32,649 nucleotides of DNA, taken from positions 1 to 32,649 of IMG/VR virus record IMGVR_UViG_3300044846_000283; one strand, given 5' to 3'. Made by a program: the position numbers and the translations under genes. The DNA is from a virus. The notes under the pieces were generated by a model, which saw only the letters and a program-made list of their open reading frames with translations, did no database searches and was not told the origin of the DNA. Position 1 is the stretch's first letter; each line of letters opens with the position of its first letter. Below are positions 13,870 through 21,521 of the stretch, in pieces.

Positions 13870-14112
13870 ATGGAAAAGATTAATTATCAAGGAGTTATAA
13901 AAGATGATACCGATTGGGTTAATGAGCCTCCGCACTACAAGAGCAAAGGAGGCATTGAATCCATAGATGTCATTGAGTCTTTTGAGTTAGGATTTCATTT
14001 GGGCAATGTAGTTAAATACATTCTTCGAGCTGATAAGAAAGGGAACAAGAAGCAAGATTTAGAAAAGGCTCAATGGTATTTGAATCGGGAACTTGAACAG
14101 TGGAAAGGTTAA
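13870..14112 (+). CDS. DUF3310 family phage protein (80 aa)
   Basis: The protein has the DUF3310 signature: PPHYKSKGGIESIDVIESFELGF, then HLGNVVKYILRADKKGNKKQDLEKAQWYLNREL. This domain is widespread in phages, sometimes fused to nucleotide-metabolism enzymes; its reaction is not settled. The start is set at the ATG of 13870; a TTG two codons upstream is less likely. A small membrane-protein frame starts within its last codons. Confidence 0.85.
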   Translation: MEKINYQGVIKDDTDWVNEPPHYKSKGGIESIDVIESFELGFHLGNVVKYILRADKKGNKKQDLEKAQWYLNRELEQWKG

Positions 14113-14198
14113 TTTGGGAAGCCATTGCGGTTGGAATAATCGAAGTGGCTTTTATTGTTTATTTTATTTTTGAAATAATCAGAAAATCAAAAGAATGA
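14100..14198 (+). CDS. Small membrane protein, GTG start (32 aa)
   Basis: A GTG at 14100 inside the DUF3310 gene opens a frame ending with TGA at 14196-14198. That stop overlaps the next gene's start as ATGA. Residues 7-27 form a hydrophobic helix (EAIAVGIIEVAFIVYFIFEII) followed by RKSKE. The perfect overlap at both ends and the membrane profile, like those at 8141 and 9989, support a real gene despite its size. Confidence 0.5.
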   Translation: MERLIWEAIAVGIIEVAFIVYFIFEIIRKSKE

Positions 14199-14707
14199 CC
14201 AGGTCGCAAATCATTGAGGAACTTTATAATTCAAAGGAGATTAAACAAGCCTTGATGAAAATGCAACCAGCAAACTTGAGGGAAGAACTAAAGCAAGAAA
14301 TGTTTTTAAATCTTTGCTCAATATCTGAAGACAAATTTTGGTCGATATACAATAACAACGGAACGAGTGGATTAAAATATTGGTTGGTCCGTTGTATGCT
14401 AAATATGATTTATAGTACTGGAATGAATCAACCATTCTTCAGGCATTTCAGAGCCAAGTTTGAAAGTATTGATGAGATTCACGAATTAGTGCAGATTGAG
14501 GATGAATCAAAGGAATACAAAGAAAAGCTATTTAATCGAGTGGAGGTAGCACGAAAAGAACTATCTTGGTATGAGGATATGCTACTCGATACATACGTTG
14601 AATTGAATTTTAATCAAACAGAGATTTCGAGAAAGACTGGCATTCCGTATATGTCGATTGTCAAAACGATTTCAAATATTAAAAAAAAGATAAGAGATGA
14701 AGCCTGA
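14195..14707 (+). CDS. Sigma factor-like transcription regulator (170 aa)
   Basis: The layout resembles small phage sigma factors. A helical N-terminal half could be a region 2-like part (LREELKQEMFLNLCSISEDKFWSIY, then GLKYWLVRCMLNMI). An acidic linker (residues 92-110) follows, then a region 4-like helix-turn-helix at about 122-167 (LSWYEDMLLDTYVE... NQTEISRKTGIPYMSIVKTISNIKKKI). Such proteins direct RNA polymerase to phage promoters. The phage carries a repeated non-host motif before structural modules (4691, 20078, 27236, 29509), a possible target. The resemblance is by pattern only; a plain HTH regulator is the alternative. Confidence 0.6.
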   Translation: MTRSQIIEELYNSKEIKQALMKMQPANLREELKQEMFLNLCSISEDKFWSIYNNNGTSGLKYWLVRCMLNMIYSTGMNQPFFRHFRAKFESIDEIHELVQIEDESKEYKEKLFNRVEVARKELSWYEDMLLDTYVELNFNQTEISRKTGIPYMSIVKTISNIKKKIRDEA

Positions 14708-14879
14708 TGAGAAAGCAAAAAGTATGTTAATTAATGCCTTGTATTTTTGTGGCAATAAAGCACTTGCTTTTGAATTAGCTTTGTACATTTGTTCATTATT
14801 ACTTGAGCAGAAACTAAAAGCAGATGATAAGGCTTACTGGAGTTTAGTTAAGGATGAAATTTACCAATCAAATAGATGA
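14697..14879 (+). CDS. Small hypothetical protein (60 aa)
   Basis: The ATG at 14697 overlaps the sigma-like gene by 11 bp. The product is helical and partly hydrophobic (LINALYFCGNKALAFELALYICSLLLEQ), but with charged residues nearby, so it is more likely a soluble helical hairpin than a membrane protein. It overlaps the next start by four bases. Function is unknown. Confidence 0.6.
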   Translation: MKPDEKAKSMLINALYFCGNKALAFELALYICSLLLEQKLKADDKAYWSLVKDEIYQSNR

Positions 14880-15103
14880 TAACTATAATCGCAGCCGTTT
14901 CCTTTGCCGTCTTTTTTACAATGACTAATTTATATCAGTCATTTGGACTAAACTTTAAACCGTTTAGTTGTACTCCTTGTCTAAGTACCTGGAGCGCTAT
15001 TGTTTTAATTGTTTTTCCTTTGCAGTTCCAAGAATGGATTGCAATCGTGTTTAGTTCAGGAATATTAGGAGCAGTCATTTATCGATTAATAAACAAACTA
15101 TGA
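14876..15103 (+). CDS. Small membrane protein with CTPC motif (75 aa)
   Basis: Three hydrophobic segments are visible: residues 2-19 (ITIIAAVSFAVFFTMTNL), about 37-50 (LSTWSAIVLIVFPL) and about 53-71 (WIAIVFSSGILGAVIYRLI). Between the first two lies FSCTPCLSTW, a C-x-x-C pair in a short loop, as in small phage and DUF1360-like membrane proteins. The stop overlaps the next start (ATGA). The function is not known. Confidence 0.7.
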   Translation: MITIIAAVSFAVFFTMTNLYQSFGLNFKPFSCTPCLSTWSAIVLIVFPLQFQEWIAIVFSSGILGAVIYRLINKL

Positions 15104-15384
15104 CCGAGCAAGAGATAGCATTTATAGAAGCCAATATTATAAACTTTGAGGCAGTCGCTTTAGGGTTTACTAAAAACATTGACCGAGAAATACTTGAAGA
15201 GTATGCGAATCTATATCGCAAATATGTCAACAAGGATTTTAACTTCAATTCGTGGTGTGGCTCTTGTGTATTTGATATGCTTAAAAGATTGTCAGCACAT
15301 TACGAAGGAATAAAGTATATTGCAAAACTCAACCAACCAAAACCAAACGATGTCCAAACTAAGAATCTGCGCAGTCGGAAGTAG
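15100..15384 (+). CDS. Hypothetical protein with WCGSC motif (94 aa)
   Basis: The protein is mostly helical, with a central NSWCGSCVFDMLKRLSAHYEGIKYI segment containing a C-x-x-C pair, which might bind a metal or be a redox pair. The pattern occurs in small Bacteroidota phage proteins. It overlaps the glycosyltransferase gene by 35 bp. Function is unknown. Confidence 0.65.
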   Translation: MTEQEIAFIEANIINFEAVALGFTKNIDREILEEYANLYRKYVNKDFNFNSWCGSCVFDMLKRLSAHYEGIKYIAKLNQPKPNDVQTKNLRSRK

Positions 15385-16366
15385 ACATTCAGGAGTCACT
15401 TACCATCGATTAGCGTTACCATTATCAGTAATGAAAAAGGAGTATTGTATTATCACGGATACAATGACCGAAGAGATGCTGATTGAGAAGAACATAAACG
15501 TGGTTGTAGTCAATCGTTTTTGTGAATTGATACCATTGCCCGATTTGTTAAAATGGAAGGATAAGATTGGCTTTAAATTGGTTGTCGATATTGATGATTA
15601 TTGGGAGTTGTTCAGCCAGCATTTATCTGCACCCACATATCGGTCTTTAGGAGTTACTCAGGTAATTAAGAATTATATTAAAGTGGCGGATGTTGTAACG
15701 ACAACTCATAATCGATTGAGAATTGAGATAATTAAGATAAATCCTAACTGCTTTGTTTTGCCTAATGCTTTGCCGTTTGATAAGGACCAATTTACTGCGA
15801 CAAGAAATGTTAACGAATTAGTTACCATTGCGCATACGGGAAGCATCACTCATTTTCCTGATATGAGGCAGTTAAAGAATCCGATTAGAGAATTATCCAA
15901 GTCTAAATCATTTAGGGAATCGACACGGATGCTTCTTTGCGGATGGAATAAGTTTAATGAATTTCATTGGAAGCAGATGGGCGATTGGTTTACTGCTGGC
16001 GAGAAACTAAATTATAAGATTATTGAATCAATGCCCGTAGATTTGTACATGAATTTTTACCAAGAGGCTGATATCTTACTTGCGCCTTTATTAGATAATA
16101 AATTCAATCGCTTAAAATCAAATCTAAAGGCATTAGAAGCTGGAGCTAAACGGATTCCAATAATGGCAATAAAACGAGCGCCATACGATGACATTCCAAC
16201 GGTGTGTTGGGTTGATAATTGGGAACGAGATATTAAACGAATGGCATTTAGTTCACAAATGAGAACGGATTTTGGCGAGTCAAATGCTGAATATGTTCGT
16301 GAGCATTACGATTTATTTAAAATTAATGAGCAGCGTTTTGCTATATATTCTAAACTAATAGAATAA
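15350..16366 (+). CDS. Glycosyltransferase, GT-B (GT4-like) type
   Basis: This 338-residue protein starts at the ATG of 15350 (MSKLRICAVGSRHSGVTYHRLALP); upstream codons in frame lie inside the previous gene. Features of a GT-B enzyme are an N-terminal Rossmann-like half with VVDIDDYW, a hinge near FVLPNALPFDKD, and a C-terminal donor-binding half with ADILLAPLLDNKFNRLKSNLKALEAGA (the E-x7-E-like sugar-nucleotide region). It would move a sugar from an activated donor. The acceptor is unknown: phage DNA, a virion protein or host glycan are all possible. It neighbours DNA methyltransferases, which hints at DNA or surface modification but does not prove it. Confidence 0.85.
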   Translation: MSKLRICAVGSRHSGVTYHRLALPLSVMKKEYCIITDTMTEEMLIEKNINVVVVNRFCELIPLPDLLKWKDKIGFKLVVDIDDYWELFSQHLSAPTYRSLGVTQVIKNYIKVADVVTTTHNRLRIEIIKINPNCFVLPNALPFDKDQFTATRNVNELVTIAHTGSITHFPDMRQLKNPIRELSKSKSFRESTRMLLCGWNKFNEFHWKQMGDWFTAGEKLNYKIIESMPVDLYMNFYQEADILLAPLLDNKFNRLKSNLKALEAGAKRIPIMAIKRAPYDDIPTVCWVDNWERDIKRMAFSSQMRTDFGESNAEYVREHYDLFKINEQRFAIYSKLIE

Positions 16367-16367
16367 G

Positions 16368-16784
16368 ATGCCAGTAATTAAATGTTCAAACGGGAAATAT
16401 AGAGTCGGGAATGGTGCTTGCATATACGATACGGAAGCAAAAGCGGAAGAAGCGTGGACTGCAATTAGAATAAGCATGGCGGATAGTTATAATGATTATC
16501 CCGAATCAGCAGTTAATAATGCTAAACGTGCTTTAAAATGGGCGGAAGAAAATGGTTGGGGAGAATGTGGAACTCCAGTAGGGAAAGCAAGAGCAAACCA
16601 ATTAGCAAACAAAGAAAACATTACAAGGGATACGATTGCAAGAATGGCTTCATTTAAAAGACATCAGCAAAGTAAAGACGTTCCTTATGGCGAAGGATGC
16701 GGAGGATTAATGTGGGATGCTTGGGGAGGTACTGAAGGAATTGAATGGGCAATAAGAAAATTAGAGCAAATAGATAAAAATTAA
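16368..16784 (+). CDS. Conserved phage protein, two-part (138 aa)
   Basis: Residues 1-36 form a small unit (MPVIKCSNGKYRVGNGACIY, EAKAEEAWTAIRIS) that I recall as a stand-alone or N-terminal piece in other phage proteins. Residues 37-138 are helical with SYNDYPESAVNNAKRALKWAEENGWGECGTPVGKARANQLA..., TIARMASFKRHQQ and GCGGLMWDAWGG. That second part is widespread in Bacteroidota and other phages, sometimes fused to head morphogenesis or protease proteins. The function is not established; a structural or assembly role is possible. It overlaps the next gene by one base. Confidence 0.75.
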   Translation: MPVIKCSNGKYRVGNGACIYDTEAKAEEAWTAIRISMADSYNDYPESAVNNAKRALKWAEENGWGECGTPVGKARANQLANKENITRDTIARMASFKRHQQSKDVPYGEGCGGLMWDAWGGTEGIEWAIRKLEQIDKN

Positions 16785-17320
16785 TGGCACACGTTGAACA
16801 ACAAAATTATTTAACCAGTATTAAAAACAAATTCCCCTCATTTTTTACGGGAGTTAAAGTTTTAGATATAGGCTCATTGGATATAAATGGAAACAATCGA
16901 TATTTATTTACTGATTATCATTATACTGGAATTGATATAGGCGAAGGACCAAATGTTGATATTGTTTGCAGAGGTCATGAATTTAAAAGCAAAGATAAAT
17001 TTGATGTTGTAATTAGTTCGGAATGTTTTGAACACGATGAGTACTGGGATAAGACAATGCTCAATGCTATTAATCTTTTAAAGGTTGGTGGTATGTTTGT
17101 TTTTACTTGCGCAACGGATGGTAGGGCTGAACACGGTACAAGAAGAACATCTCCTCAATGTAGTCCATTTACAAGCAATCTTGAGAATGATTATTATATG
17201 AATTTAAATGAAAGTTTAATTCGTGAAAAAATAGATATTGAAAAGCATTTTAGTGTATTTGAATTTCAAACAAATACTTTAGGAATGTGCGACCTTTACT
17301 TTGTAGGATTTAAAAAATAA
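16784..17320 (+). CDS. SAM-dependent methyltransferase (class I, type 11)
   Basis: This 178-residue protein has a Rossmann-fold methyltransferase layout: motif I VKVLDIGSLDINGNNRY (about residue 24), motif II around YTGIDIGEGPNVDIV, and a later KFDVVISSECFEHDEYWDKTM and LLKVGGMFVFTCA. Its substrate cannot be told from the sequence; this subfamily often acts on glycan or small-molecule acceptors next to glycosyltransferases. Its location one gene after the GT gene fits a modification pathway. The gene overlaps the previous stop by one base. Confidence 0.85.
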   Translation: MAHVEQQNYLTSIKNKFPSFFTGVKVLDIGSLDINGNNRYLFTDYHYTGIDIGEGPNVDIVCRGHEFKSKDKFDVVISSECFEHDEYWDKTMLNAINLLKVGGMFVFTCATDGRAEHGTRRTSPQCSPFTSNLENDYYMNLNESLIREKIDIEKHFSVFEFQTNTLGMCDLYFVGFKK

Positions 17321-17329
17321 TTTTTAAAA

Positions 17330-18598
17330 ATGAATATCACAACAACCAAATTGACCGACATAAAGTCGAATCCAAACAATCCGAGAATAATCAAGGATGA
17401 CAAATTTAAAAAGTTAGTAGCATCGATTAAAGAGTTTCCTCAGATGCTATCTTTAAGACCTATTGTCGTTAACGATGATATGATAGTGCTTGGAGGTAAT
17501 ATGAGATTAAAGGCTTGCAAGGAAGCTGGACTTAAAGAAGTACCAGTAATAAAAGCAAGTGATTTAAACGAAGAACAACAAAAGGCATTTATAATTAAAG
17601 ACAATGTTGGCTATGGAGAATGGGATTGGGATATGCTTGCCAACGAATGGGATGCTGAAAATTTAGTTGAATGGGGATTAGATGTGCCTGTATTTGATAT
17701 TGAAGATTTAGGAAGTGCTGAGGAAGATAATCACGAAATGCCTGAGTCAGTAGAAACTGATATTGTTATTGGAGATTTATTTGAGATTGGTCCACATAGA
17801 TTAGTTTGTGGAGATTCAACTAATAGTGATATTGTTGAAAAATTAATGAATGGTGAAAAATGGAATTTATTAGCGACAAGTCCACCATATAATCAAGGAA
17901 ATGGGACAAGTGATGGGTTTATGCATACTAAAGGAGGGAAAACTACAAAAGGTGTAAGATTGTATGAAGATAAAGATGCTGATAATAGAAGTTCTGAAGA
18001 TTATTATAAATTTTGTATTGATATTTTAACAACTTCTTCAATATTTAAAAATGAAGAAGAACATTCAGTTTGTTGGAATGTAGCATACAATGCAAAAAGC
18101 AGAGATGATTATGGTAAAATTGTTTTTTCAAATGATAATCCATATTCAGTAAAAGAAACAATTATTTGGGATAAAAATCATTCTATAAATTTACCACAAA
18201 TAGGAATTTATTCGAGAAGATGTGAGTTTGTTTTTGTAATGTCCGCAAGTAATAAATATAGAACAAGTCAAATTTATAATGATTGCAGATGGAATTATTG
18301 GCATATTAAATCTTCAGGTTCGCAAATAACCGGAGAAAGTGTTGAACATAGAGCAGCCTATCCAGTTGAATTTGCATCCAAAATGATTACTGATTTTTCA
18401 TTAAAAAATGATTTGATTTATGAGCCATTTACTGGCTCCGGTACAACTATGGTAGCATCACATCAATTAAATCGTAAATGCTACGGAATGGAATTAGACC
18501 CTAAGTATTGCCAAGTAATAGTTGACCGAATGATTAAATTAGACCCAACATTAATAATTAAAAGAAACGGAGAGGTATGGCAAACGAACAAAATTTAG
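17330..18598 (+). CDS. ParB-like/DNA N6-adenine or N4-cytosine methyltransferase fusion
   Basis: This 422-residue protein has two domains. Residues 1-100 form a ParB/sulfiredoxin-type domain (IKSNPNNPRIIKDDKFKKLVASIKEF, VLGGNMRLKACKEAG). Residues 145-405 form an amino-methyltransferase: motif IV TSPPYNQ (183-189) and motif I EPFTGSGTTMVA (365-376). The order IV-before-I is that of beta-class enzymes, and SPPY is more common in N4-cytosine than in N6-adenine enzymes. It methylates DNA, probably to resist host restriction; no cognate endonuclease is present. ParB-methyltransferase fusions are common in phages. The end overlaps the DUF5681 gene by 22 bp. Confidence 0.92.
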   Translation: MNITTTKLTDIKSNPNNPRIIKDDKFKKLVASIKEFPQMLSLRPIVVNDDMIVLGGNMRLKACKEAGLKEVPVIKASDLNEEQQKAFIIKDNVGYGEWDWDMLANEWDAENLVEWGLDVPVFDIEDLGSAEEDNHEMPESVETDIVIGDLFEIGPHRLVCGDSTNSDIVEKLMNGEKWNLLATSPPYNQGNGTSDGFMHTKGGKTTKGVRLYEDKDADNRSSEDYYKFCIDILTTSSIFKNEEEHSVCWNVAYNAKSRDDYGKIVFSNDNPYSVKETIIWDKNHSINLPQIGIYSRRCEFVFVMSASNKYRTSQIYNDCRWNYWHIKSSGSQITGESVEHRAAYPVEFASKMITDFSLKNDLIYEPFTGSGTTMVASHQLNRKCYGMELDPKYCQVIVDRMIKLDPTLIIKRNGEVWQTNKI

Positions 18599-18987
18599 TA
18601 AGTTTTAAGAAAGGTCAATCAGGGAATCCAAATGGTAGACCAAAGAAGTACGTTACGCTATTAAAAGAATCAGGTTATAATATGACCGAGATTGGAATAA
18701 CGATTCGTAAAATGCTTGCTATGAATATTGACCAACTTAAAGAGATATTTGATAATCCTGAAAGTTCAATATTAGAAAAGACAATTGCTGGAGCAATGAA
18801 TAAATCTTTAAAGAATGGCTCTTTATATTCAATAGAAACTTTATTAAGTAGAGTATTTGGAAAGCCAAAAGAATCGGCTGACATTAAACAAGATACTGAA
18901 ATAACTATAAAATTTGCCAATGGAGATTATCCTACCGACTCCACACGAGGCGCAGAAAAAAGTATTACAGAGCAAGGCGAGGTTTAG
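18577..18987 (+). CDS. DUF5681 protein, probable terminase small subunit (136 aa)
   Basis: The N-terminus has the DUF5681 signature FKKGQSGNPNGRPKK (residues 9-23), a basic segment thought to touch DNA. The remainder is helical with an acidic end. It lies directly before the large terminase gene and overlaps it by 68 bp, the usual place for the small subunit, which recognises the packaging start. Assignment as TerS is by position and family habit, not by a distinct TerS fold. Confidence 0.65.
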   Translation: MANEQNLVSFKKGQSGNPNGRPKKYVTLLKESGYNMTEIGITIRKMLAMNIDQLKEIFDNPESSILEKTIAGAMNKSLKNGSLYSIETLLSRVFGKPKESADIKQDTEITIKFANGDYPTDSTRGAEKSITEQGEV

Positions 18988-20086
18988 AGTGCTTATGTGC
19001 GGGCGGAGATTTGGCAAGTCATTGATTAGCCAGGTCATCACTTGCGTAGAGGCATTACAAGGCAAGTCAGTTGCTTACATAACTCCGACTTATAAATTAG
19101 CCAAAGTCTTTTTTGACGATATCGCTTTAATACTTCCGCCCGAAGTAGCAACTTCTAACATATCAGATTTGACTTTTAAATTGGCTACGGGTGGAGTCAT
19201 TCGATTTTATACGGGCGAAAGATTAGACAATCTTCGAGGTATGCGATTTCACTATGTGATTATTGATGAGGCTTCATATATCCCTGATTTAAAGAATGGA
19301 TGGAATAATGCTATAAGACCTACCTTAACCGATTACAAAGGCAAGGCGCTATTCTTATCGACTCCGAGAGGTAAGAATTATTTCTATTCTTTATATTTAA
19401 AAGGATTAGAAGCAAATACAGAATGGGAATCGTTTAAGTATTCGACTTACGATAATCCTTATATTGCAAGTTCTGAGGTCGATTCAATTAAGCAATCAGC
19501 TATTCCCGTAGTATTCGAACAAGAGTACATGGCTAACCCCGCAGAGAACGCTGCGAATCCATTTGGAAGCGAGGCAATTCGTAAGTGTACATCGGATATT
19601 TCTACCAATATTGTTAAATGTTATGGAGTCGATTTGGCAAAGTACTCAGATTGGACAGTAATTATCGGTTTAGATAATAGTGGCAATGTGGCTTATTATG
19701 ACCGATTTCAAAAGGATTGGGCATCAACTCAGAACATAATTCGCAATTTACCAAAAGCACCGATGTTAATTGATAGCACTGGAGTAGGTGACCCAGTAGT
19801 CGAACAATTGCAACGGGAAGGGATGGATATAGAAGGGTTTAAATTTACAAGCCAAAGCAAGCAAGAATTAATGCTTGGTCTACAAGTAGCAATACATCAG
19901 GAGCGAGTACATTATCCTGAGGGAATGATTAAAAATGAATTAGAAGTTTTTGAATATCAATATACATCACACGGAGTAAAGTATTCCGCTCCTACTGGGT
20001 TTACGGATGACTGCGTTTGTGCTTTAGCATTAGCTTGGCGCAAGTTTGATTTTAAGTCAGGAACGGGCAGATACAACTTTGTTTAA
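18920..20086 (+). CDS. terL: Terminase large subunit (packaging ATPase/nuclease)
   Basis: This 388-residue motor translocates DNA into the procapsid and cuts it. Walker A is CGRRFGKS (27-34), Walker B VIIDEAS (113-119) and the coupling motif LSTPRG (146-151). The C-terminal RNase H-like nuclease shows acidic residues Asp238 (YGVDLAK), Asp285 (LIDSTGVGDPV) and Asp363/Asp364 (FTDDCVCALA). The start is taken as the ATG at 18920; a TTG two codons earlier is possible. It is slightly shorter than many TerL proteins but complete in motifs. The portal gene is about 10 kb downstream instead of adjacent. Confidence 0.96.
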   Translation: MEIILPTPHEAQKKVLQSKARFRVLMCGRRFGKSLISQVITCVEALQGKSVAYITPTYKLAKVFFDDIALILPPEVATSNISDLTFKLATGGVIRFYTGERLDNLRGMRFHYVIIDEASYIPDLKNGWNNAIRPTLTDYKGKALFLSTPRGKNYFYSLYLKGLEANTEWESFKYSTYDNPYIASSEVDSIKQSAIPVVFEQEYMANPAENAANPFGSEAIRKCTSDISTNIVKCYGVDLAKYSDWTVIIGLDNSGNVAYYDRFQKDWASTQNIIRNLPKAPMLIDSTGVGDPVVEQLQREGMDIEGFKFTSQSKQELMLGLQVAIHQERVHYPEGMIKNELEVFEYQYTSHGVKYSAPTGFTDDCVCALALAWRKFDFKSGTGRYNFV

Positions 20087-20100
20087 TTAGCTATTTATAA
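20078..20100 (+). promoter_or_regulatory. Late-type motif TTTG-N10-TATTTATA before the chaperone gene
   Basis: TTTG (20078-20081) and TAGCTATTTATAA (20088-20100) lie in the 16-bp gap after TerL. The 13-mer is identical to that at 4701-4713. The motif ends only three bases before the ATG at 20103, so a promoter here would give a leaderless mRNA. An RNA-processing role is an alternative. Confidence 0.4.
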
Positions 20101-20102
20101 AT

Positions 20103-20750
20103 ATGAACTGGAAAGATGTCACGGTATGGCAATGGCAACAAATTCAAAACCTACTTTCAAAAAGAGAGGGATTAACTGAATTGGATATTGCAGTGAAGTC
20201 ATTAGAGATTTTAACATATCAAACGGAAGCACAAATTGATTCTTTAAGTATTAAGGAATTAAATGAGCAGTTAAAAGAAATTACATTTATTACCGAGTCA
20301 GCACCAACTCCAAAGCCAAGCGATTACATTAAGGTTGGTAAAAAGCGTTATAGATGCGTTTATGATATTCGTAATATCCCGTATTCAAGATACTTAGAAA
20401 CTAAGTTTTTTGGGGATGACATTATAAACAACTTGCATAAGATTGCTGCTTCAATGGTTATGCCTATGAAGTTGACCTGGCGAGGTTGGAAGGTAGCTAA
20501 GTACGATGCAAGCAAGCACGAAGAATATGCCGAAGATTTATTATCGGGTAGCTTTGAATCGGTTTATGGAAGTGTGGTTTTTTTTTGTCAAGTATTCAGC
20601 GAATCGATAGTGAGTTTAAAGGATTATTTGAAAGAGGAGTTGATGAAGAGCGGGATGGAGAAATTAGAAGCAGAGGTAACGATAATGGCTTTATGCAACG
20701 TTATGGATGGATTTACCAAGCTACCATCATTGCCGAACACGAAAGAATAA
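20103..20750 (+). CDS. Tail assembly chaperone, G-like short product
   Basis: This 215-residue protein is upstream of the tape measure gene. Its helical pattern (VTVWQWQQIQNLLSKREGL... LTYQTEAQIDSLSIKELNEQL) resembles tail assembly chaperones of Bacteroidota phages. Codons 159-161 sit on a run of nine T's (20578-20586). The overlapping -1 frame continues to 20869 and encodes a second chaperone-like segment. The two frames would give a short product of 215 residues and, after a -1 shift, a fusion of about 255, as with lambda gpG and gpGT. In this system the ratio of the two sets tail assembly. Confidence 0.75.
   Translation: MNWKDVTVWQWQQIQNLLSKREGLTELDIAVKSLEILTYQTEAQIDSLSIKELNEQLKEITFITESAPTPKPSDYIKVGKKRYRCVYDIRNIPYSRYLETKFFGDDIINNLHKIAASMVMPMKLTWRGWKVAKYDASKHEEYAEDLLSGSFESVYGSVVFFCQVFSESIVSLKDYLKEELMKSGMEKLEAEVTIMALCNVMDGFTKLPSLPNTKE
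20578..20586 (+). promoter_or_regulatory. Programmed -1 frameshift site, T9 slippery run
   Basis: The 0-frame codons are GTT-TTT-TTT-TGT. Re-pairing of both tRNAs one base back stays all U:A, so slippage is easy. The other frame is open for 94 codons beyond and ends inside the next gene. RNA polymerase slippage on the T-run could give the same product. No clear downstream pseudoknot is seen. Confidence 0.7.
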
Positions 20751-20869
20751 ATTTAGCAGATGCTTTTGAGTTGCCAACGATTCAAGCATTAAACGATTTA
20801 AGTTATATTAAGGCAAAGAATAGTTTTGATAGGGAGCAAATGAAACAGATATATGGCAAGCATTCTTAA
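20585..20869 (+). CDS. Tail assembly chaperone, T-like extension reached by -1 frameshift
   Basis: This frame has no good start of its own: its first candidate is a TTG inside the slippery region, and there is no AT-rich leader. The C-terminal half (RYGWIYQATIIAEHERINLADAFELPTIQALNDLSYIKAKN) is a well-formed, conserved-looking helical segment, like those of T-type chaperone extensions. That half lies partly past the 0-frame stop at 20750, so the sequence is under coding selection in this frame. It is best read as the C-terminal part of a fusion of about 255 residues. Its end overlaps the next gene by 17 bp. Confidence 0.7.
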   Translation: MSSIQRIDSEFKGLFERGVDEERDGEIRSRGNDNGFMQRYGWIYQATIIAEHERINLADAFELPTIQALNDLSYIKAKNSFDREQMKQIYGKHS

Positions 20870-21521
20870 AGCACAAGAATCATTAGGGGAAAATTTTGAT
20901 TTAGGAGGCGAAAGTTCTCAAGGCGCATTAAAATTAGATGCGGTTGAAAAAGTTATGTATGATGCTGCGAATAAATTTATTTTATTAGCAAAGCAAAGAA
21001 TAAATGCTAAAGGAAAAGTTGATAGGGGGAATATGAGTGATATTTCCGTTTCAGCAATTAATAAAAAAGGCAATAAATATACTTTAACAATTGGATACGA
21101 TGAATCAAATCCAGCAAGTAAATATTATGATTTTCAAAACAAAGGAGTAAAAGGATTAAAAAGCGGTCAACCAAATTCGCCTTATAAATTTAGAACGTTA
21201 AGCGTTTCTAAAAATATGGTTGAGGCAATTCTTCAATGGTATTTAAGGCATAAGAATTATATTAAAAATGAAGACCAACGCAAAGGATTAAGTCCGTTGC
21301 AGATAAAAAGAAAAACACTTACAAATGCTGCTGACCCAAAAAAGAAGTTATTGGCAATAGCTAAAAATACTGCTAAAAGAATTAAAGAACGAGGCATTGG
21401 AAGAGTAGGGTTTTTTGATGATAATGAACAAAAAGCATTTGGAGAAGATTTTAAAGCAAAATTATCCCAAGCATTAGGACAAGATATAGCATTAACAATA
21501 ACACAAACATTTAAGAAATAA
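20853..21521 (+). CDS. Putative minor virion/tail completion protein (222 aa)
   Basis: The protein is basic. It has an N-terminal helical segment (LDAVEKVMYDAANKFILLAKQRINAKGKVDRGNM), a beta region (KYTLTIGYDESNPASKYYDFQNKGVKGL) and helices toward the end (KKKLLAIAKNTAKRIKERGIGRV). The layout recalls HK97 gp10-like tail-completion proteins, and similar proteins occur at this place in Bacteroidota phages. It overlaps the next gene by one base. Name and function are tentative. Confidence 0.6.
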   Translation: MASILKAQESLGENFDLGGESSQGALKLDAVEKVMYDAANKFILLAKQRINAKGKVDRGNMSDISVSAINKKGNKYTLTIGYDESNPASKYYDFQNKGVKGLKSGQPNSPYKFRTLSVSKNMVEAILQWYLRHKNYIKNEDQRKGLSPLQIKRKTLTNAADPKKKLLAIAKNTAKRIKERGIGRVGFFDDNEQKAFGEDFKAKLSQALGQDIALTITQTFKK

